This document shows, piece by piece, positions 1 to 9,017 of a DNA stretch of 64,000 nucleotides. The position numbers and the translations under genes are program-made. The DNA is from Hyphococcus sp. Its GTDB lineage: Bacteria; Pseudomonadota; Alphaproteobacteria; Caulobacterales; Parvularculaceae. Numbering within the stretch: position 1 is the stretch's first letter; each line of letters starts with the position of its first letter. The stretch spans positions 744,001-808,000 of the forward strand of contig JANQRY010000003.1 of the NCBI GenBank assembly GCA_028284345.1, read 5' to 3'. The notes under the pieces are model-generated. The model had not been told where the DNA came from, did not search any database, and worked only from the letters and a program-made list of their open reading frames with translations.

Positions 1-587
1 CGAGCCTCGTCCGCCGCAAGCCCCATGACGTCGGCGTCAAAGATCATGATGAGATCGATGTCGCTTGAATAGTTGAGTTCAAACGCCCCGAGCTTGCCCA
101 TGGCGATGGAAACAAGCCCCGCGCATTCATTCGCCAGCCCGTTCTTTCTGGCGGCGGCGATCATCGCCGCATGGGTGGCGGCGTCAGCGAATTGCGAAAC
201 CCATTCCGCGGCCTGCATGGCGTCCGCGACGCCGGCGATATCGGCGAGCGCGGCGCAAAGCGCCGCGTCGTCTTTCGCCGCGCGCAGAGCGCCCATGACG
301 TCCTCGCGGCTTTCCAGCGCGCCAGCCGCACGGGCGGCGGCGCAAGCCTTTTCGACGGTCGCCGCAGGCGGCGCGCGCAAGATCTCCAAGACCCGCGCCG
401 GCGCGCGACGCATCATGCGCCGAAGATAAGGCGAGCAGCCCGCGGCACCCTCGACCAGCGCCGCCTCGTCCGCCGACAGGGCCGACCACTCGGCCCCCCA
501 GGCCTCGCGCAGTTGTTCCGCGGCGCCCTGGCTGAAAGGCCGGGGCGCCTGTCGAATATCCTTACCGAGCGGCGCCGATGCGGTCAT
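1..587 (-). CDS. glnE: Bifunctional glutamine synthetase adenylyltransferase/deadenylase, N-terminal part (cut by window edge)
   Basis: GlnE adds AMP to, or removes it from, a tyrosine of glutamine synthetase according to nitrogen status. The frame begins at the ATG at 587 and runs open for 195 codons off the left edge. Near the edge it reads MGKLGAFELNYSSDIDLIMI, the nucleotidyltransferase signature of GlnE (family form GKLGGRELNYSSDIDLI) containing the metal-binding D-x-D aspartates. The preceding ~150 residues are an Ala/Arg-rich helical stretch, as usual before this motif in GlnE. In other alphaproteobacteria glnE often follows a degP / regulator / kinase operon, as here, but a HU gene intervenes. 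The identification is firm; the rest of the protein is not visible. Confidence 0.9.
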   Translation of the reverse strand, partial: MTASAPLGKDIRQAPRPFSQGAAEQLREAWGAEWSALSADEAALVEGAAGCSPYLRRMMRRAPARVLEILRAPPAATVEKACAAARAAGALESREDVMGALRAAKDDAALCAALADIAGVADAMQAAEWVSQFADAATHAAMIAAARKNGLANECAGLVSIAMGKLGAFELNYSSDIDLIMIFDADVMGLAADEA

Positions 588-666
588 GGGCTTAAGACTT
601 GATCACGGTCCGGGCGCCGACGCCAGAGGAAGAAAACGGGGGCGAAAAAGGGCGCGAAAACCGGGC

Positions 667-706
667 GTAAAAAAACCGCCGCGGAAGCGCGCCCCCGCAG
701 CGGTTT
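667..706 (-). terminator. Rho-independent terminator of the HU gene
   Basis: Read on the minus strand, an AAACCGCTGCGG arm is followed by a GC-rich loop and a CCGCGGCGGTTT arm, ending in a run of seven T. It starts about 25 bases beyond the HU stop codon, so it closes the HU transcript before glnE begins. Confidence 0.75.
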
Positions 707-731
707 GTCAATCAGCGAAAGGCGACGTCGT

Positions 732-1016
732 TCAACAGCCCGCCGCGCTCTTGAGACTTGAAGACGGGCGGAAGCGCAGGGACTTCGACGCCTTGATCTT
801 GATTTCTTCCCCGGTGCGCGGGTTGCGACCCTTGCGGGCGGCGCGCTTTGATACGGTAAAGGTGCCGAACGTGCCGATAGTAAACTTGCCGTCCTTCTTG
901 GCGCGCTTCAGGCCCGCTTCGATTTCGCCGAAGACGAGTTCGACGACGCGTTTGGCTTCCGCGTTGCTCATGTCGCCGGCGTCGGCGACGTTGGCGATAA
1001 ATTCTGCTTTGCTCAT
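732..1016 (-). CDS. hup: HU-type histone-like DNA-binding protein
   Basis: This is a 94-residue HU family protein, the usual length, which bends and compacts DNA as a dimer. The N-terminal helices (MSKAEFIANVADAG...) are followed by the beta core GKFTIGTFGTFTVSKRAARK and the DNA-binding arm signature GRNPRTGEEIKIKASK at about residues 63-78. The start at 1016 is chosen because a GAAGGAA ribosome site lies just upstream and the family begins at this methionine; the open frame extends further upstream without homology. The C-terminal tail (SSSLKSAAGC) is slightly longer than in many HU proteins and ends in Cys. It is a single-gene unit with its own terminator, between a sensor kinase gene and glnE. 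Confidence 0.95.
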   Translation of the reverse strand: MSKAEFIANVADAGDMSNAEAKRVVELVFGEIEAGLKRAKKDGKFTIGTFGTFTVSKRAARKGRNPRTGEEIKIKASKSLRFRPSSSLKSAAGC

Positions 1017-1167
1017 TTTCTGTTCCTTCAGGCTTTGATCGCAATCGCAAGCGTCCACTGACACGGGCGCTTTCCAGTTCGAAAAGCAGGTGATTTGCCG
1101 CCCATGGCAAGCCTTACCTTGCAAGAATCGGCTTGCCCGCGCGGAAAAACGTAAAATCCGCGCCGAC

Positions 1168-2697
1168 TCACTCGACGGTTGCGGAGGGAAAGCGCAGAAC
1201 CATGCGCAGCCCTGCGCCGCCATCGGCGCGGGGCAGTCCGTCTTCGAGCTTGAGATGCGCGTTGTGCGCGCGTGCAATCGCCGCGACGAGACTAAGGCCG
1301 AGACCGCTGCCGGGCGTCGACCGGCTTTCTTCAAGGCGAACGAATCGCTCCAGCACGCGCGCGCGGTCTTCCTTGGCGATCCCGGCGCCGTCGTCGGCGA
1401 CGCTGATGACCGCGCCGCCGGCCGCGTCCGGTCCCGCCTTCACTTCAATGCGCGCGCCGCCCGCGGCGTATTTCAGCGCATTGTCGAGGAAGTTGGCGAC
1501 GGCCTGGCTGACCAGTTCGCGCGATCCCTTAACCGGCGGCGTCGGCGCCGTGATCAGCACCAGTTCGAAGCCGGCGTCCTGGGCGGCCGGTTCATAAAGT
1601 TCGGCCATTTCCTCAGCCACCGCCACAAGGTCGATGGGAACCATCTTGCGCGCGCTTTCGCCCGATCCGATGCGCGCAATGGAAAGAAGCGCGTTGAAGG
1701 TGGAAAGCATCCTTTCGGAGTCTTCAAGCGTCGCCTGGAGCGCGGCTTCCTTTTCCTCGGGCCCGCTTTTCATGGCGTCGGTGAGACGGTTGCGAATGCG
1801 CGTCAGCGGCGAGCGCAAATCATGGGCGATATTGTCAGAGACGTCGTGCATCCCGGTCATCAGCCGCTCGATCTGATCGAGCATGGAATTCAGATTCTCG
1901 CTTAGGTGGTCGAGTTCGTCGCCGGCGCCGGTGCGCGGAATGCGCCGCGACAGATCGCCGGCGCGGATGGCGCGCGCCGTCTTGTTGACGGTCTCGACCC
2001 GGGCGAGCAGCGACCGCGAAAATAAAAGGCCGACAATGATGCCGAGAATGATGGTCGCAATAATGATGCGCTGAAACACTTCCGCAAGACGGTCGCGCAG
2101 GAATTCGCGCGTCGAGACGTCGCGCGCGACAACCACCAGAAACGACTGCTCCGTATCGGGCGAGGCGCGAAACCGCACGAGCTTGCCGCGGGCTGGGCGC
2201 AACTGAACGCCGGCCTCGCGACCGGCCGCGTCGAGCACCGGGCGTTCGTAAACGAAATCAAAAAACGCCCCTTCCGCCGTCAGCGCTTCCGGCGGCAGGG
2301 CGGTGAGATTGCCGGCGAGGGAAACGCCCGACGGCGCGCCGATCAGCATGTAAATCGAATCATCACGCCAGGCCGTCCGCTGCCGGATCACCCGGGTCAG
2401 CATGCCCGGCCCGTCGTCGCCGAAAAGCTTGGCGAGAACGGAAAGCTCCGCGTCAATGATAACGTCGGTCTGCTCCGACGCGGCGCCAAAGGAGGCGCGG
2501 TATACAAAGGCGCCGAGCACGCCCACGGCCCAGGTGAACAGCAAAACGAAAAAGAGGGTGAATCGAAAGGACGTCGTGCGGAAAAGCCGCAACACGCCGC
2601 CGGCGGCGCGCCGTCGGCGCGATTTCGCCCGCGCCAGCTTCTTCTTGCGCGGACGCGCCTCCCGCGCGCTTTCGACCAGATTGGCGTCCGCGGTCAA
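1168..2697 (-). CDS. HAMP-domain sensor histidine kinase
   Basis: An inner-membrane kinase of 509 residues. It has a basic N-terminus, TM1 at about 45-67, a periplasmic sensing region at about 70-205, TM2 at about 211-228, HAMP at about 230-285 and a HisKA dimerisation domain with the phospho-accepting His at about 292 (NIAHDLRSPLTR). A HATPase_c domain with N-box (NFLDNALKYA), G1 (DDGAGI) and G2 (GSGLGLSL) motifs follows. The start is a TTG whose TG is shared with the TGA stop of the upstream regulator (TTGA), so the pair is translationally coupled. With the OmpR-type regulator and DegP-like protease just upstream it probably senses envelope stress, which is inference from context. Confidence 0.93.
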   Translation of the reverse strand: MTADANLVESAREARPRKKKLARAKSRRRRAAGGVLRLFRTTSFRFTLFFVLLFTWAVGVLGAFVYRASFGAASEQTDVIIDAELSVLAKLFGDDGPGMLTRVIRQRTAWRDDSIYMLIGAPSGVSLAGNLTALPPEALTAEGAFFDFVYERPVLDAAGREAGVQLRPARGKLVRFRASPDTEQSFLVVVARDVSTREFLRDRLAEVFQRIIIATIILGIIVGLLFSRSLLARVETVNKTARAIRAGDLSRRIPRTGAGDELDHLSENLNSMLDQIERLMTGMHDVSDNIAHDLRSPLTRIRNRLTDAMKSGPEEKEAALQATLEDSERMLSTFNALLSIARIGSGESARKMVPIDLVAVAEEMAELYEPAAQDAGFELVLITAPTPPVKGSRELVSQAVANFLDNALKYAAGGARIEVKAGPDAAGGAVISVADDGAGIAKEDRARVLERFVRLEESRSTPGSGLGLSLVAAIARAHNAHLKLEDGLPRADGGAGLRMVLRFPSATVE

Positions 2698-3377
2698 TCT
2701 TCGTCGGAGATGGTGTAGCCCGCGCCGCGCACCGTCTTCAACAAGGGCTGATCGAAGTCCTTGTCGATCTTCGAGCGCAGCCGCGAGATATGAACGTCGA
2801 TAACATTCGTCTGCGGATCAAAATGATACTCCCACACATTTTCCAGGAGCATGGTCCGCGTCACCACCTGGCCCGCGTGACGCATCAGATATTCAAGCAG
2901 CCGGAATTCGCGGGGCTGCAGGTCAATCTTCTGCGAGGCGCGGCGCACCGTGCGCGAGAGGAGGTCGATCTCGAGATCGCCGACCTGATAGCGCGTGGTG
3001 ACCGATGCGGGCTCGATAGAGCGGCGCCGGCCAAGGGCCTCAACCCGGGCCAGCAGTTCCGGCATGGCGTAAGGCTTGACGAGATAGTCGTCGCCGCCGG
3101 CCTTGAGGCCCGATACGCGGTCGTCAACTTCTCCGAGGGCGGATAAAAAGAGCGCCGGCGTTTCGTCGCCCTGATTGCGCCGCGCGGCGAGCAGGCTGAG
3201 CCCGTCGCTTTTCGGCAGCATGCGGTCGATAATGTAGGCGTCATAGTCACCGACGCCCGCCATATCGAGGCCGGCGTCGCCGTCAAGCGCATGTTCGACC
3301 ACATGGCCCGCCTCGCGCAGGCCCTTGGCCGCATAGGCCGCGGCTTCCGCGTCGTCTTCGATCAGCAATATTCTCAT
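2694..3377 (-). CDS. OmpR/PhoB-type response regulator
   Basis: A 227-residue two-domain regulator. The receiver domain (1-115) has the acidic pair EDD at 7-9, phospho-acceptor Asp at about 51 (YIIDRMLP) and the conserved Lys of YLVKPYA near 102. The C-terminal winged helix (about 130-225) ends in the family pattern TNVIDVHISRLRSKI...VRGAGYTI. The frame is open for nine further codons upstream, but MRILLIEDD is the standard family start. The downstream kinase overlaps it by four bases. It probably controls the adjacent degP-like gene, which is transcribed in the same direction; that is inference. Confidence 0.93.
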   Translation of the reverse strand: MRILLIEDDAEAAAYAAKGLREAGHVVEHALDGDAGLDMAGVGDYDAYIIDRMLPKSDGLSLLAARRNQGDETPALFLSALGEVDDRVSGLKAGGDDYLVKPYAMPELLARVEALGRRRSIEPASVTTRYQVGDLEIDLLSRTVRRASQKIDLQPREFRLLEYLMRHAGQVVTRTMLLENVWEYHFDPQTNVIDVHISRLRSKIDKDFDQPLLKTVRGAGYTISDED

Positions 3378-3467
3378 GATCTCGCCACTTGGGTTACTTA
3401 TCATAATGGCGGCGGCGTCGCAGCGTTTGCCGCGAAGCCGCCGAAAGATGCCGCCTGCGGCAGGCCG

Positions 3468-4931
3468 CTAGTCCGTCAGCGACAGCGCCCCGAACTGCCG
3501 GTTCTGGCCGAACTGCATGCGCATCAGGATCGCTTCCTTGCCGTCCTCTTTCGCGTTTTCGATCTTATCACGCAATTCGTCCGCATTGCGAACGTCCTGG
3601 CCTTCAACCTCCAAAATCACCGCGCCAGGCCGGAGGCCCGCGCTTTCCGCGGGGCTACCCGGACGCACGCCGGTGACGATCACGCCGCTGACGTCGTTGG
3701 GGACGCGGAACTGCTGGCGCAGGGAATCGTTCAATTCCGAAACGCGCAGCCCCACCTCGGACGACAGCGTATCATTGTCGTTCGCCGCCGGCGCGTCTTC
3801 GTCGGCGACGGCCTCATCGTCGCGCAGACCGAGCGTTACGTTGAGGGTCTTGGCCTTGCCGTCGCGCAGGACCTTGACGCGCACCTTGTCGCCCGGCGCG
3901 TAAGAAGCGACGCGGCGCGACAATTCATTCGGCGTATCGACTTTTTCACCGCCGATTTCGACGATGACGTCGCCGTCTTCAAGACCCGCTTTCGCCGCCG
4001 GTTCGCCGTCAATGACGCTGTTCACCAAAACGCCGTTGCGCGACTTCAGCTCCATGGCGGCGGCGATCTCCGTCGTCACTTCCTGAAGCTGAATGCCGAG
4101 CCAACCGCGGGTGACGGAGCCGTTGGCGATCAGTTGGGAAACCGTTTCGCGGGCGACTTTCGCCGGGATCGCAAAGCCGATGCCGACGCTGCCGCCATTG
4201 GGCGAAAAGATCGCCGTGTTGACGCCGACGACGCGGCCCTTGAGGTCAAAGGTCGGGCCGCCGGAATTGCCGCGATTGATCGGCGCGTCGATCTGAATGA
4301 AATCGAGATACTGGTTTTCCCGGTTCTGGCCGCCAATGGCCGACACGATGCCGCTGGTCACCGTGCCGCCAAGGCCGAAAGGGTTGCCGACCGCGACGAC
4401 CCAATCGCCGACGCGCAGGTTCACGCCTTCGGCGAATTCGACGAACGGATATTTCTTGTCCGCATCGACTTTGAGGACCGCGAGGTCCGTAAGCGGATCG
4501 GTTCCGATAATTTCGGCGTCGACCTCATCGCCATTGGCGAGGCGGACGCGGACCTTGTCGGCGTCCTCGACCACATGGTTGTTGGTGACGATGTGGCCCT
4601 CATCGTCAATGAAGAAACCGGAGCCTTCCGCCTGCAGCCGGCGCGACCCGTCGTCGAACGGATCGCCCTGGCGCTCCGGCGAGCCGAACCGGAAATTAAA
4701 GAACTCCTCGAACTGGCTCGGCAGGGCTCGCGACTGCACCTCGCGCTCCACAAGAACGCTCACGACCGCGGGGCTCACGCGCTCGACGAGATCAGCGAAG
4801 GAGAGCGTGCCGTCTGCAGCGACGGGCGGCGCCATCAATCTCGGGGCCTGCGCATTGAGGGCGCCGCCGACGCTTAAAGACACGGCGGCCACACTCGCCA
4901 GTAGAACTCCGGAACGGAAACTTTTCATCAT
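3468..4931 (-). CDS. degP: Do/HtrA-family periplasmic serine endoprotease
   Basis: A 487-residue periplasmic protease and chaperone that degrades misfolded envelope proteins. It has an N-terminal signal peptide ending near LNAQA (about 1-29), a trypsin-like domain with the triad His (TNNHVVEDA, about 119), Asp (LTDLAVLKV, about 149) and Ser (RGNSGGPTF, about 223), then PDZ1 (about 260-350) and PDZ2 (about 395-480). GTG at 4934 and ATGs at 4931 and 4928 are consecutive codons, so the exact start is uncertain by a residue or two. It sits upstream of the regulator/kinase pair, the arrangement seen for envelope-stress modules. DegP versus DegQ cannot be separated from sequence alone. Confidence 0.93.
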   Translation of the reverse strand: MMKSFRSGVLLASVAAVSLSVGGALNAQAPRLMAPPVAADGTLSFADLVERVSPAVVSVLVEREVQSRALPSQFEEFFNFRFGSPERQGDPFDDGSRRLQAEGSGFFIDDEGHIVTNNHVVEDADKVRVRLANGDEVDAEIIGTDPLTDLAVLKVDADKKYPFVEFAEGVNLRVGDWVVAVGNPFGLGGTVTSGIVSAIGGQNRENQYLDFIQIDAPINRGNSGGPTFDLKGRVVGVNTAIFSPNGGSVGIGFAIPAKVARETVSQLIANGSVTRGWLGIQLQEVTTEIAAAMELKSRNGVLVNSVIDGEPAAKAGLEDGDVIVEIGGEKVDTPNELSRRVASYAPGDKVRVKVLRDGKAKTLNVTLGLRDDEAVADEDAPAANDNDTLSSEVGLRVSELNDSLRQQFRVPNDVSGVIVTGVRPGSPAESAGLRPGAVILEVEGQDVRNADELRDKIENAKEDGKEAILMRMQFGQNRQFGALSLTD

Positions 4932-5060
4932 CACTTACCCATTTTCTTTACGTTACGACTTTGCGCCGCTGCTTTAGAATCGCCCGTCGTCGATATAAGC
5001 CAGATAGGCGTAACGCGGCGTATCGCAAAGCCGATCTTTCCCATTAAAAATTGTTAAAAA

Positions 5061-6263
5061 TCAGACCATTTTCGAGCGAATTTCGACACCCTCCGCCAGC
5101 ATGCGGTGGACGGGACATTTCCCTGCAATTTCATGGAGTCGCGCCGTTTGCGCCTCGTCGAGATCGCCGCTGACTTCGAGCGATTTTTCGAGCACCCGGG
5201 AGAGGTGCGAGTCCTCGTCTTGCGCCCGGGTCACGGTGACCTTGAGAGCGTCGATGGGCCAGTTCTTGCGCCGGGCGTACATGCGCACGGTCATCGCCGA
5301 ACAGGCGGCGAGCGCGGCTTCCACAAGGCGCGTCGGATTGGGGCCGAGACCGTCGCCGCCGTCTTCCTTGTCCGCGTCGATGACGATGGGGTGGTCGCCG
5401 GCGGACGCGGAAACGGCGAATTTTTTGTCCGCGAGAATTTCCGCAACGCCGCCGTCAACGGCGTCGACGCGCCGGGTCTCAACCGGATCGGCGGGCGCGG
5501 CGGGAAGATAGCGCGCGCTCCACGCAGCGATGACGCTCGCCGCATAGCGGGCGTCTTCGGCATTGGAGAGCAGGTGATCGGCGGTGTCGAGGCTTACGAA
5601 ACTTTTCGGATGTTTTGCGGCGACGAATATTTTCGTCGCATTGTCGACGCCCACGGTTTCGTCCCGCGGCGCGTGCAGGATCAAGAGCGGTTTTTTCAAA
5701 GACGCTGCGCACTCGGTCACGGTCTGGTTTTTGAGATCGTCCAAGAACTGCGACTTAATTTTGAACGGCCGGCCGGCGAGATTTACGACCGCCGCGCCCT
5801 TGTCGCGAATGTCGTTTTCGCTTTCTTTCAATTGCAGCGCCACGTGATCGGCTTCCGCCGGCGCGCCGATGACAGCGACGCCCCTTGTTTCCGGAATTTG
5901 CGTGGCGGCGACAATGGCCGCGGCGCCGCCGAGGGAATGACCGATGACGATGGACGGGGCTTCAAACTCCCGGCGCAGAAAATCCGCCGCCGCCACAAGG
6001 TCGTCCACATTGGACGTAAAGTTGGTGTTGGCGAAATCGCCGTCGGAGCCGCCGAGACCGGTGAAGTCAAACCGCAACACCGCAAAGCCCCGCGCGCGCA
6101 GGGCCCGGGCGACTTCCCGCGCCGCCTTGATGTCCTTTGAACAGGTAAAGCAATGGGCGAACAGCGCATAGGCCCGCGGGGGACCGGCCGGAAGCTCCAG
6201 TGCGGCGGCCAGTTTCGCCCCCGTCGATCCGTCAAACTCAGTCTTGCGTGTTTCGCCCGTCAT
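5061..6263 (-). CDS. Fused alpha/beta hydrolase - OsmC-family peroxidase-like protein
   Basis: A 400-residue two-domain protein. Residues about 1-255 are an alpha/beta hydrolase with nucleophile elbow GHSLGG (Ser about 110), an acid-loop candidate HAPRDETVGVDNA and a terminal His in TADHLLSN. Residues about 265-400 are an OsmC/Ohr-like domain with both characteristic cysteines, in AACSAMTVRMYARR and KCPVHRML. OsmC proteins reduce organic hydroperoxides through such a Cys pair. This fusion is a known bacterial domain architecture whose substrate is unknown; an ester or thioester hydrolysed by one domain and a peroxide reduced by the other is possible. It is transcribed alone, about 120 bases from degP. 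Confidence 0.9.
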   Translation of the reverse strand: MTGETRKTEFDGSTGAKLAAALELPAGPPRAYALFAHCFTCSKDIKAAREVARALRARGFAVLRFDFTGLGGSDGDFANTNFTSNVDDLVAAADFLRREFEAPSIVIGHSLGGAAAIVAATQIPETRGVAVIGAPAEADHVALQLKESENDIRDKGAAVVNLAGRPFKIKSQFLDDLKNQTVTECAASLKKPLLILHAPRDETVGVDNATKIFVAAKHPKSFVSLDTADHLLSNAEDARYAASVIAAWSARYLPAAPADPVETRRVDAVDGGVAEILADKKFAVSASAGDHPIVIDADKEDGGDGLGPNPTRLVEAALAACSAMTVRMYARRKNWPIDALKVTVTRAQDEDSHLSRVLEKSLEVSGDLDEAQTARLHEIAGKCPVHRMLAEGVEIRSKMV

Positions 6264-6322
6264 GCCCTGCTCCTTCGGCCGCTGCGCCGATGATGTCCGG
6301 CGTTGTCGAGCGGGATATAGGC

Positions 6323-7750
6323 TTAAACGGCCACCGCCGCAGCCTTGGCCCGATCACGAATGAGGCCCGCCTCCTCACGATCGAGCAAGGGCTCGGCGAT
6401 GTCGAGGGTCTGATCGAGCATGCGCTCGGCGGCCTTGCGCTCGGCGCCTTCGGCGGCGCGAATTTCCGTCACGAGATCATTGGCGAAGGTCGACATCTTT
6501 TCGCGGGCCTCGCGGGCGATGTCCGCGGCAAGGTCGGCGGCGGCGCCGAGCCGGTCGGCGAAGCTTGTCGCAGAGGCGATCAGCATCGCCCCCTCCTTCG
6601 CCTGCTCGACGGCGCGGGGCGACGGCGGCGCGGCATAGTCCGGCCGTTGCGCCATCAGGAAACTCGACCCGCCCGACTGGCGCGCCGGCGTCGCCTCGCG
6701 CAGGGCGCCAAGCGCCAGTTCGCAAAAACGCTCAAAGGCTTCCGCCGCAACCTCGCGGCAGGCTTCGATGCGATTGACCGATACATTGTCGCCGGCCTTT
6801 TCCGCCTGGCGCGCAAGACCGTCGGCGTAATCGGCGAACCAGCCGACGCGCAAGCGCCCGGCCTGAGCGTCAAACTTTTCCGCCGCCAAGCCGTCCCGTT
6901 CGAGCCCCCGCGCCATGGCTTCAAGGTCTTCAAACAACGCTTCAGGCAGAGCCGCAATTTCATCGCGCGCCGCCTCAAGGCGTTCATCGGCGCTGCGCGC
7001 AAGATGATAGTAAAAGGCGAGCGCGCGCCAGGGCTTTTCAAGCCGGCCTTTTACCGCCAGCAACAGGAAAGCCGCGAGCTTCGGCGACTGATCGTGTGCG
7101 GATAAAAAGGCGGACCGCAAAGCATAGAGGTCGTCTTCGGACGACGCCCCGGCGCCGGCGGGAAGGATCCGCTGCATCTGTTTGAAATGTTCAACGCCCG
7201 CGAGCAGCCGGCGCAGTTCCTGAAGATCGGCGAAGGCCGCCTCGCCGCCGAGCATGTCGCCGATATGCGCCCGCGCGCCGCTTTCCACCATGGCGGCGTC
7301 GAGAACGCGGCCAAGCCCCGCTTCGGCCGCAATGAAAAGCGCCCGCTCAAGGTCGTCGGTGTCCCGTCCGGCCCGGATCGCCTCGTCGAGACTGGCGGCG
7401 GCGAAGGCCGCTTCGGAGAGCGCCGTTTCGCGCATCATCAGTCGCCATATGGGCGCGAGCGAGGCGCGCGGAATAACGCCGGGGCGCTTGCGGCCCTGGC
7501 GCTCGCCGACGAAAAAATCCTCAAACGGGGTAAAGAACAGCCGTCTCGCGTCGGCGCGCCGGGACGGCAGCACGGCGCCGCGGTCAAGCAGGCGCTTACG
7601 CAGGCCGTTCAGAATCTCATTATGCGGAAGATGATCGCCGCCGCTGGCGCGATCGGCCTCAATCGCCGCGAACAGCTTTACGGCCGTCGCAGTCGGCAAG
7701 CCCCCGAGAAAGGCGGTCAGTTGTTCGCGTTTGCGCTCGCTCAGCGCCAT
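6323..7750 (-). CDS. Conserved alpha-helical protein of unknown function
   Basis: A 475-residue protein that I do not recognise as a named family. It is almost wholly helical, rich in Ala, Glu and Arg, with no signal peptide, membrane span or catalytic motif seen, so it is probably cytosolic. The N-terminus (MALSERKREQLTAFLGG) is taken at 7750; the frame is open 27 codons further up but those codons are Arg/His-rich and look non-coding. It lies between a DnaJ-like cochaperone and an OsmC fusion, all on one strand. The long stretches of amphipathic helix suggest a scaffold or protein-interaction role (inference). Confidence 0.7.
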   Translation of the reverse strand: MALSERKREQLTAFLGGLPTATAVKLFAAIEADRASGGDHLPHNEILNGLRKRLLDRGAVLPSRRADARRLFFTPFEDFFVGERQGRKRPGVIPRASLAPIWRLMMRETALSEAAFAAASLDEAIRAGRDTDDLERALFIAAEAGLGRVLDAAMVESGARAHIGDMLGGEAAFADLQELRRLLAGVEHFKQMQRILPAGAGASSEDDLYALRSAFLSAHDQSPKLAAFLLLAVKGRLEKPWRALAFYYHLARSADERLEAARDEIAALPEALFEDLEAMARGLERDGLAAEKFDAQAGRLRVGWFADYADGLARQAEKAGDNVSVNRIEACREVAAEAFERFCELALGALREATPARQSGGSSFLMAQRPDYAAPPSPRAVEQAKEGAMLIASATSFADRLGAAADLAADIAREAREKMSTFANDLVTEIRAAEGAERKAAERMLDQTLDIAEPLLDREEAGLIRDRAKAAAVAV

Positions 7751-7864
7751 CGGGCTATGTCTCGCTGATTGGTATGGATACGGAACAAAGTGCGACGCTG
7801 TCTTTTCGCGCCCCGCCCGGACGCCGCGCAACTATAGTCGAGAGCCGCCGCCGGCGCCAGCCGG

Positions 7865-8812
7865 TCAGACGTCGGCGAAATCCTTGCGCGCCGGCGCGTC
7901 GGCGCCCTTCCAGCCCCGCACAAAGTCTTCCAGTTCCCGGTCGCCGCCTTCGGGCAGCACGATCTTCAAGCGGACATATTGATCGCCCGCCGGCCTGTTC
8001 TTGCCGCGGGCGACGCCGCGTCCGCGCAGGCGCAGAATGGCGCCGGAACTTGAATTTTTCGGCACGGCGAGGGCGACCTCGCCGGCGATGGTCGGCGCGG
8101 TGATCTTGCCGCCGAGCACCGCTTCCTTGAGCGAGATCGGCAGTTCGATGTGAATGTCGTCGCCGCGCCGTTCAAAGCGCTTATGGGGGCGCACCTTGAT
8201 GTCCACATAAACGTCGCCGGGGCCGCCGGCGCCCGCCTCGCCCTGACCTTTGAGGCGGAGCGACTGGCCGTCTTCAAGCCCGGCGGGAATGGAGAGATCG
8301 AGGGTGCGCCCATCCGGCATGGTGACGCGTTTCTTGGCGCCGAGGGCGGCGTCGAGGAAATCGACCTCTAGCCGGTAGCGCACGTCGCGGCCGCGGCCCT
8401 GGGGCCGCGGGCCGGCACCGCTGCGTCCGCCGCGGGCGCCGAAGAGATCGGAGAAAATATCGGAGAGATCTTCAAACGAAGCGCCGGCGCCGGGCCCGCC
8501 CGGATCGAAGCCGCCGCGAAAGGCGCCGCCCGTATGACCGCCCGCGCCCTGACGGCTCGACCACTGGCCGAAGGGATGGGCCTTTTCCTTGCCCTCCTCG
8601 TCGATTTCGCCGCGGTCGAATTTCTTGCGCCGTTCCGGATCGCCGACGACGTCGAAGGCGGCGGAGATTTCCTTGAACTTCTCTTCCGCCTTTTTGTCGT
8701 CCGGATTGCGGTCCGGGTGATATTGCTTGGCGAGCTTGCGGAACGCCGAGCGAATATCGGAGTCGCTCGCCGTCGGGCTCAGGCCCAGAACAATATAGGG
8801 GTTCCTCGCCAA
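7865..8812 (-). CDS. DnaJ-like cochaperone without zinc finger (CbpA type)
   Basis: A 315-residue class B Hsp40 that stimulates DnaK ATPase. The J domain spans 1-70 with the HPD motif at 32-34 (YHPDRNP). A Gly/Phe-rich linker (about 85-140, GGAFRGGFDPGGPG) follows, then two C-terminal beta-barrel substrate domains (about 145-300) including ADGQSLRLKGQG-like and GAILRLRGRGVARG segments. No CxxCxGxG zinc repeats are present, so it is not canonical DnaJ. A possible CtrA-like site lies about 50 bases upstream. It appears to be a single gene. Confidence 0.92.
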   Translation of the reverse strand: MARNPYIVLGLSPTASDSDIRSAFRKLAKQYHPDRNPDDKKAEEKFKEISAAFDVVGDPERRKKFDRGEIDEEGKEKAHPFGQWSSRQGAGGHTGGAFRGGFDPGGPGAGASFEDLSDIFSDLFGARGGRSGAGPRPQGRGRDVRYRLEVDFLDAALGAKKRVTMPDGRTLDLSIPAGLEDGQSLRLKGQGEAGAGGPGDVYVDIKVRPHKRFERRGDDIHIELPISLKEAVLGGKITAPTIAGEVALAVPKNSSSGAILRLRGRGVARGKNRPAGDQYVRLKIVLPEGGDRELEDFVRGWKGADAPARKDFADV

Positions 8813-8858
8813 GATCGCTTTCCCGTCCGTCTCTCAATCGGTTTTAGGCCGCCATTGG

Positions 8859-8873
8859 GTAACGCTTCGTTAA
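8859..8873 (-). promoter_or_regulatory. Possible CtrA-like site upstream of the DnaJ-like gene
   Basis: On the minus strand the bases read TTAA, seven bases, TTAC. This is one mismatch from the CtrA consensus TTAA-N7-TTAA known in Caulobacter and relatives. It is 47 bases upstream of the cochaperone start. A single short match can occur by chance, so confidence is low. Confidence 0.25.
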
Positions 8874-9017
8874 CCGCGCCCCGCCGGCCGCCAAGTCTCC
8901 GGAAGAGATAGGCGATTTCGCCGGGATTTGAAGGGCTTGGGGTGTGGGAAAGTCTGCGCCGCGAACTAGCGCGCAGGCAAAAACACCTCGCAACGCCAAA
9001 ACTCAGCTTGTCCCTAC

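Noticed and set aside
3291-4877. Long plus-strand open frame opposite the HtrA protease gene (528 codons)
   Set aside because: It is an Arg/Ala/Asp-rich mirror frame typical of high-GC DNA, with no recognisable domain; the minus strand encodes a full HtrA with catalytic triad.
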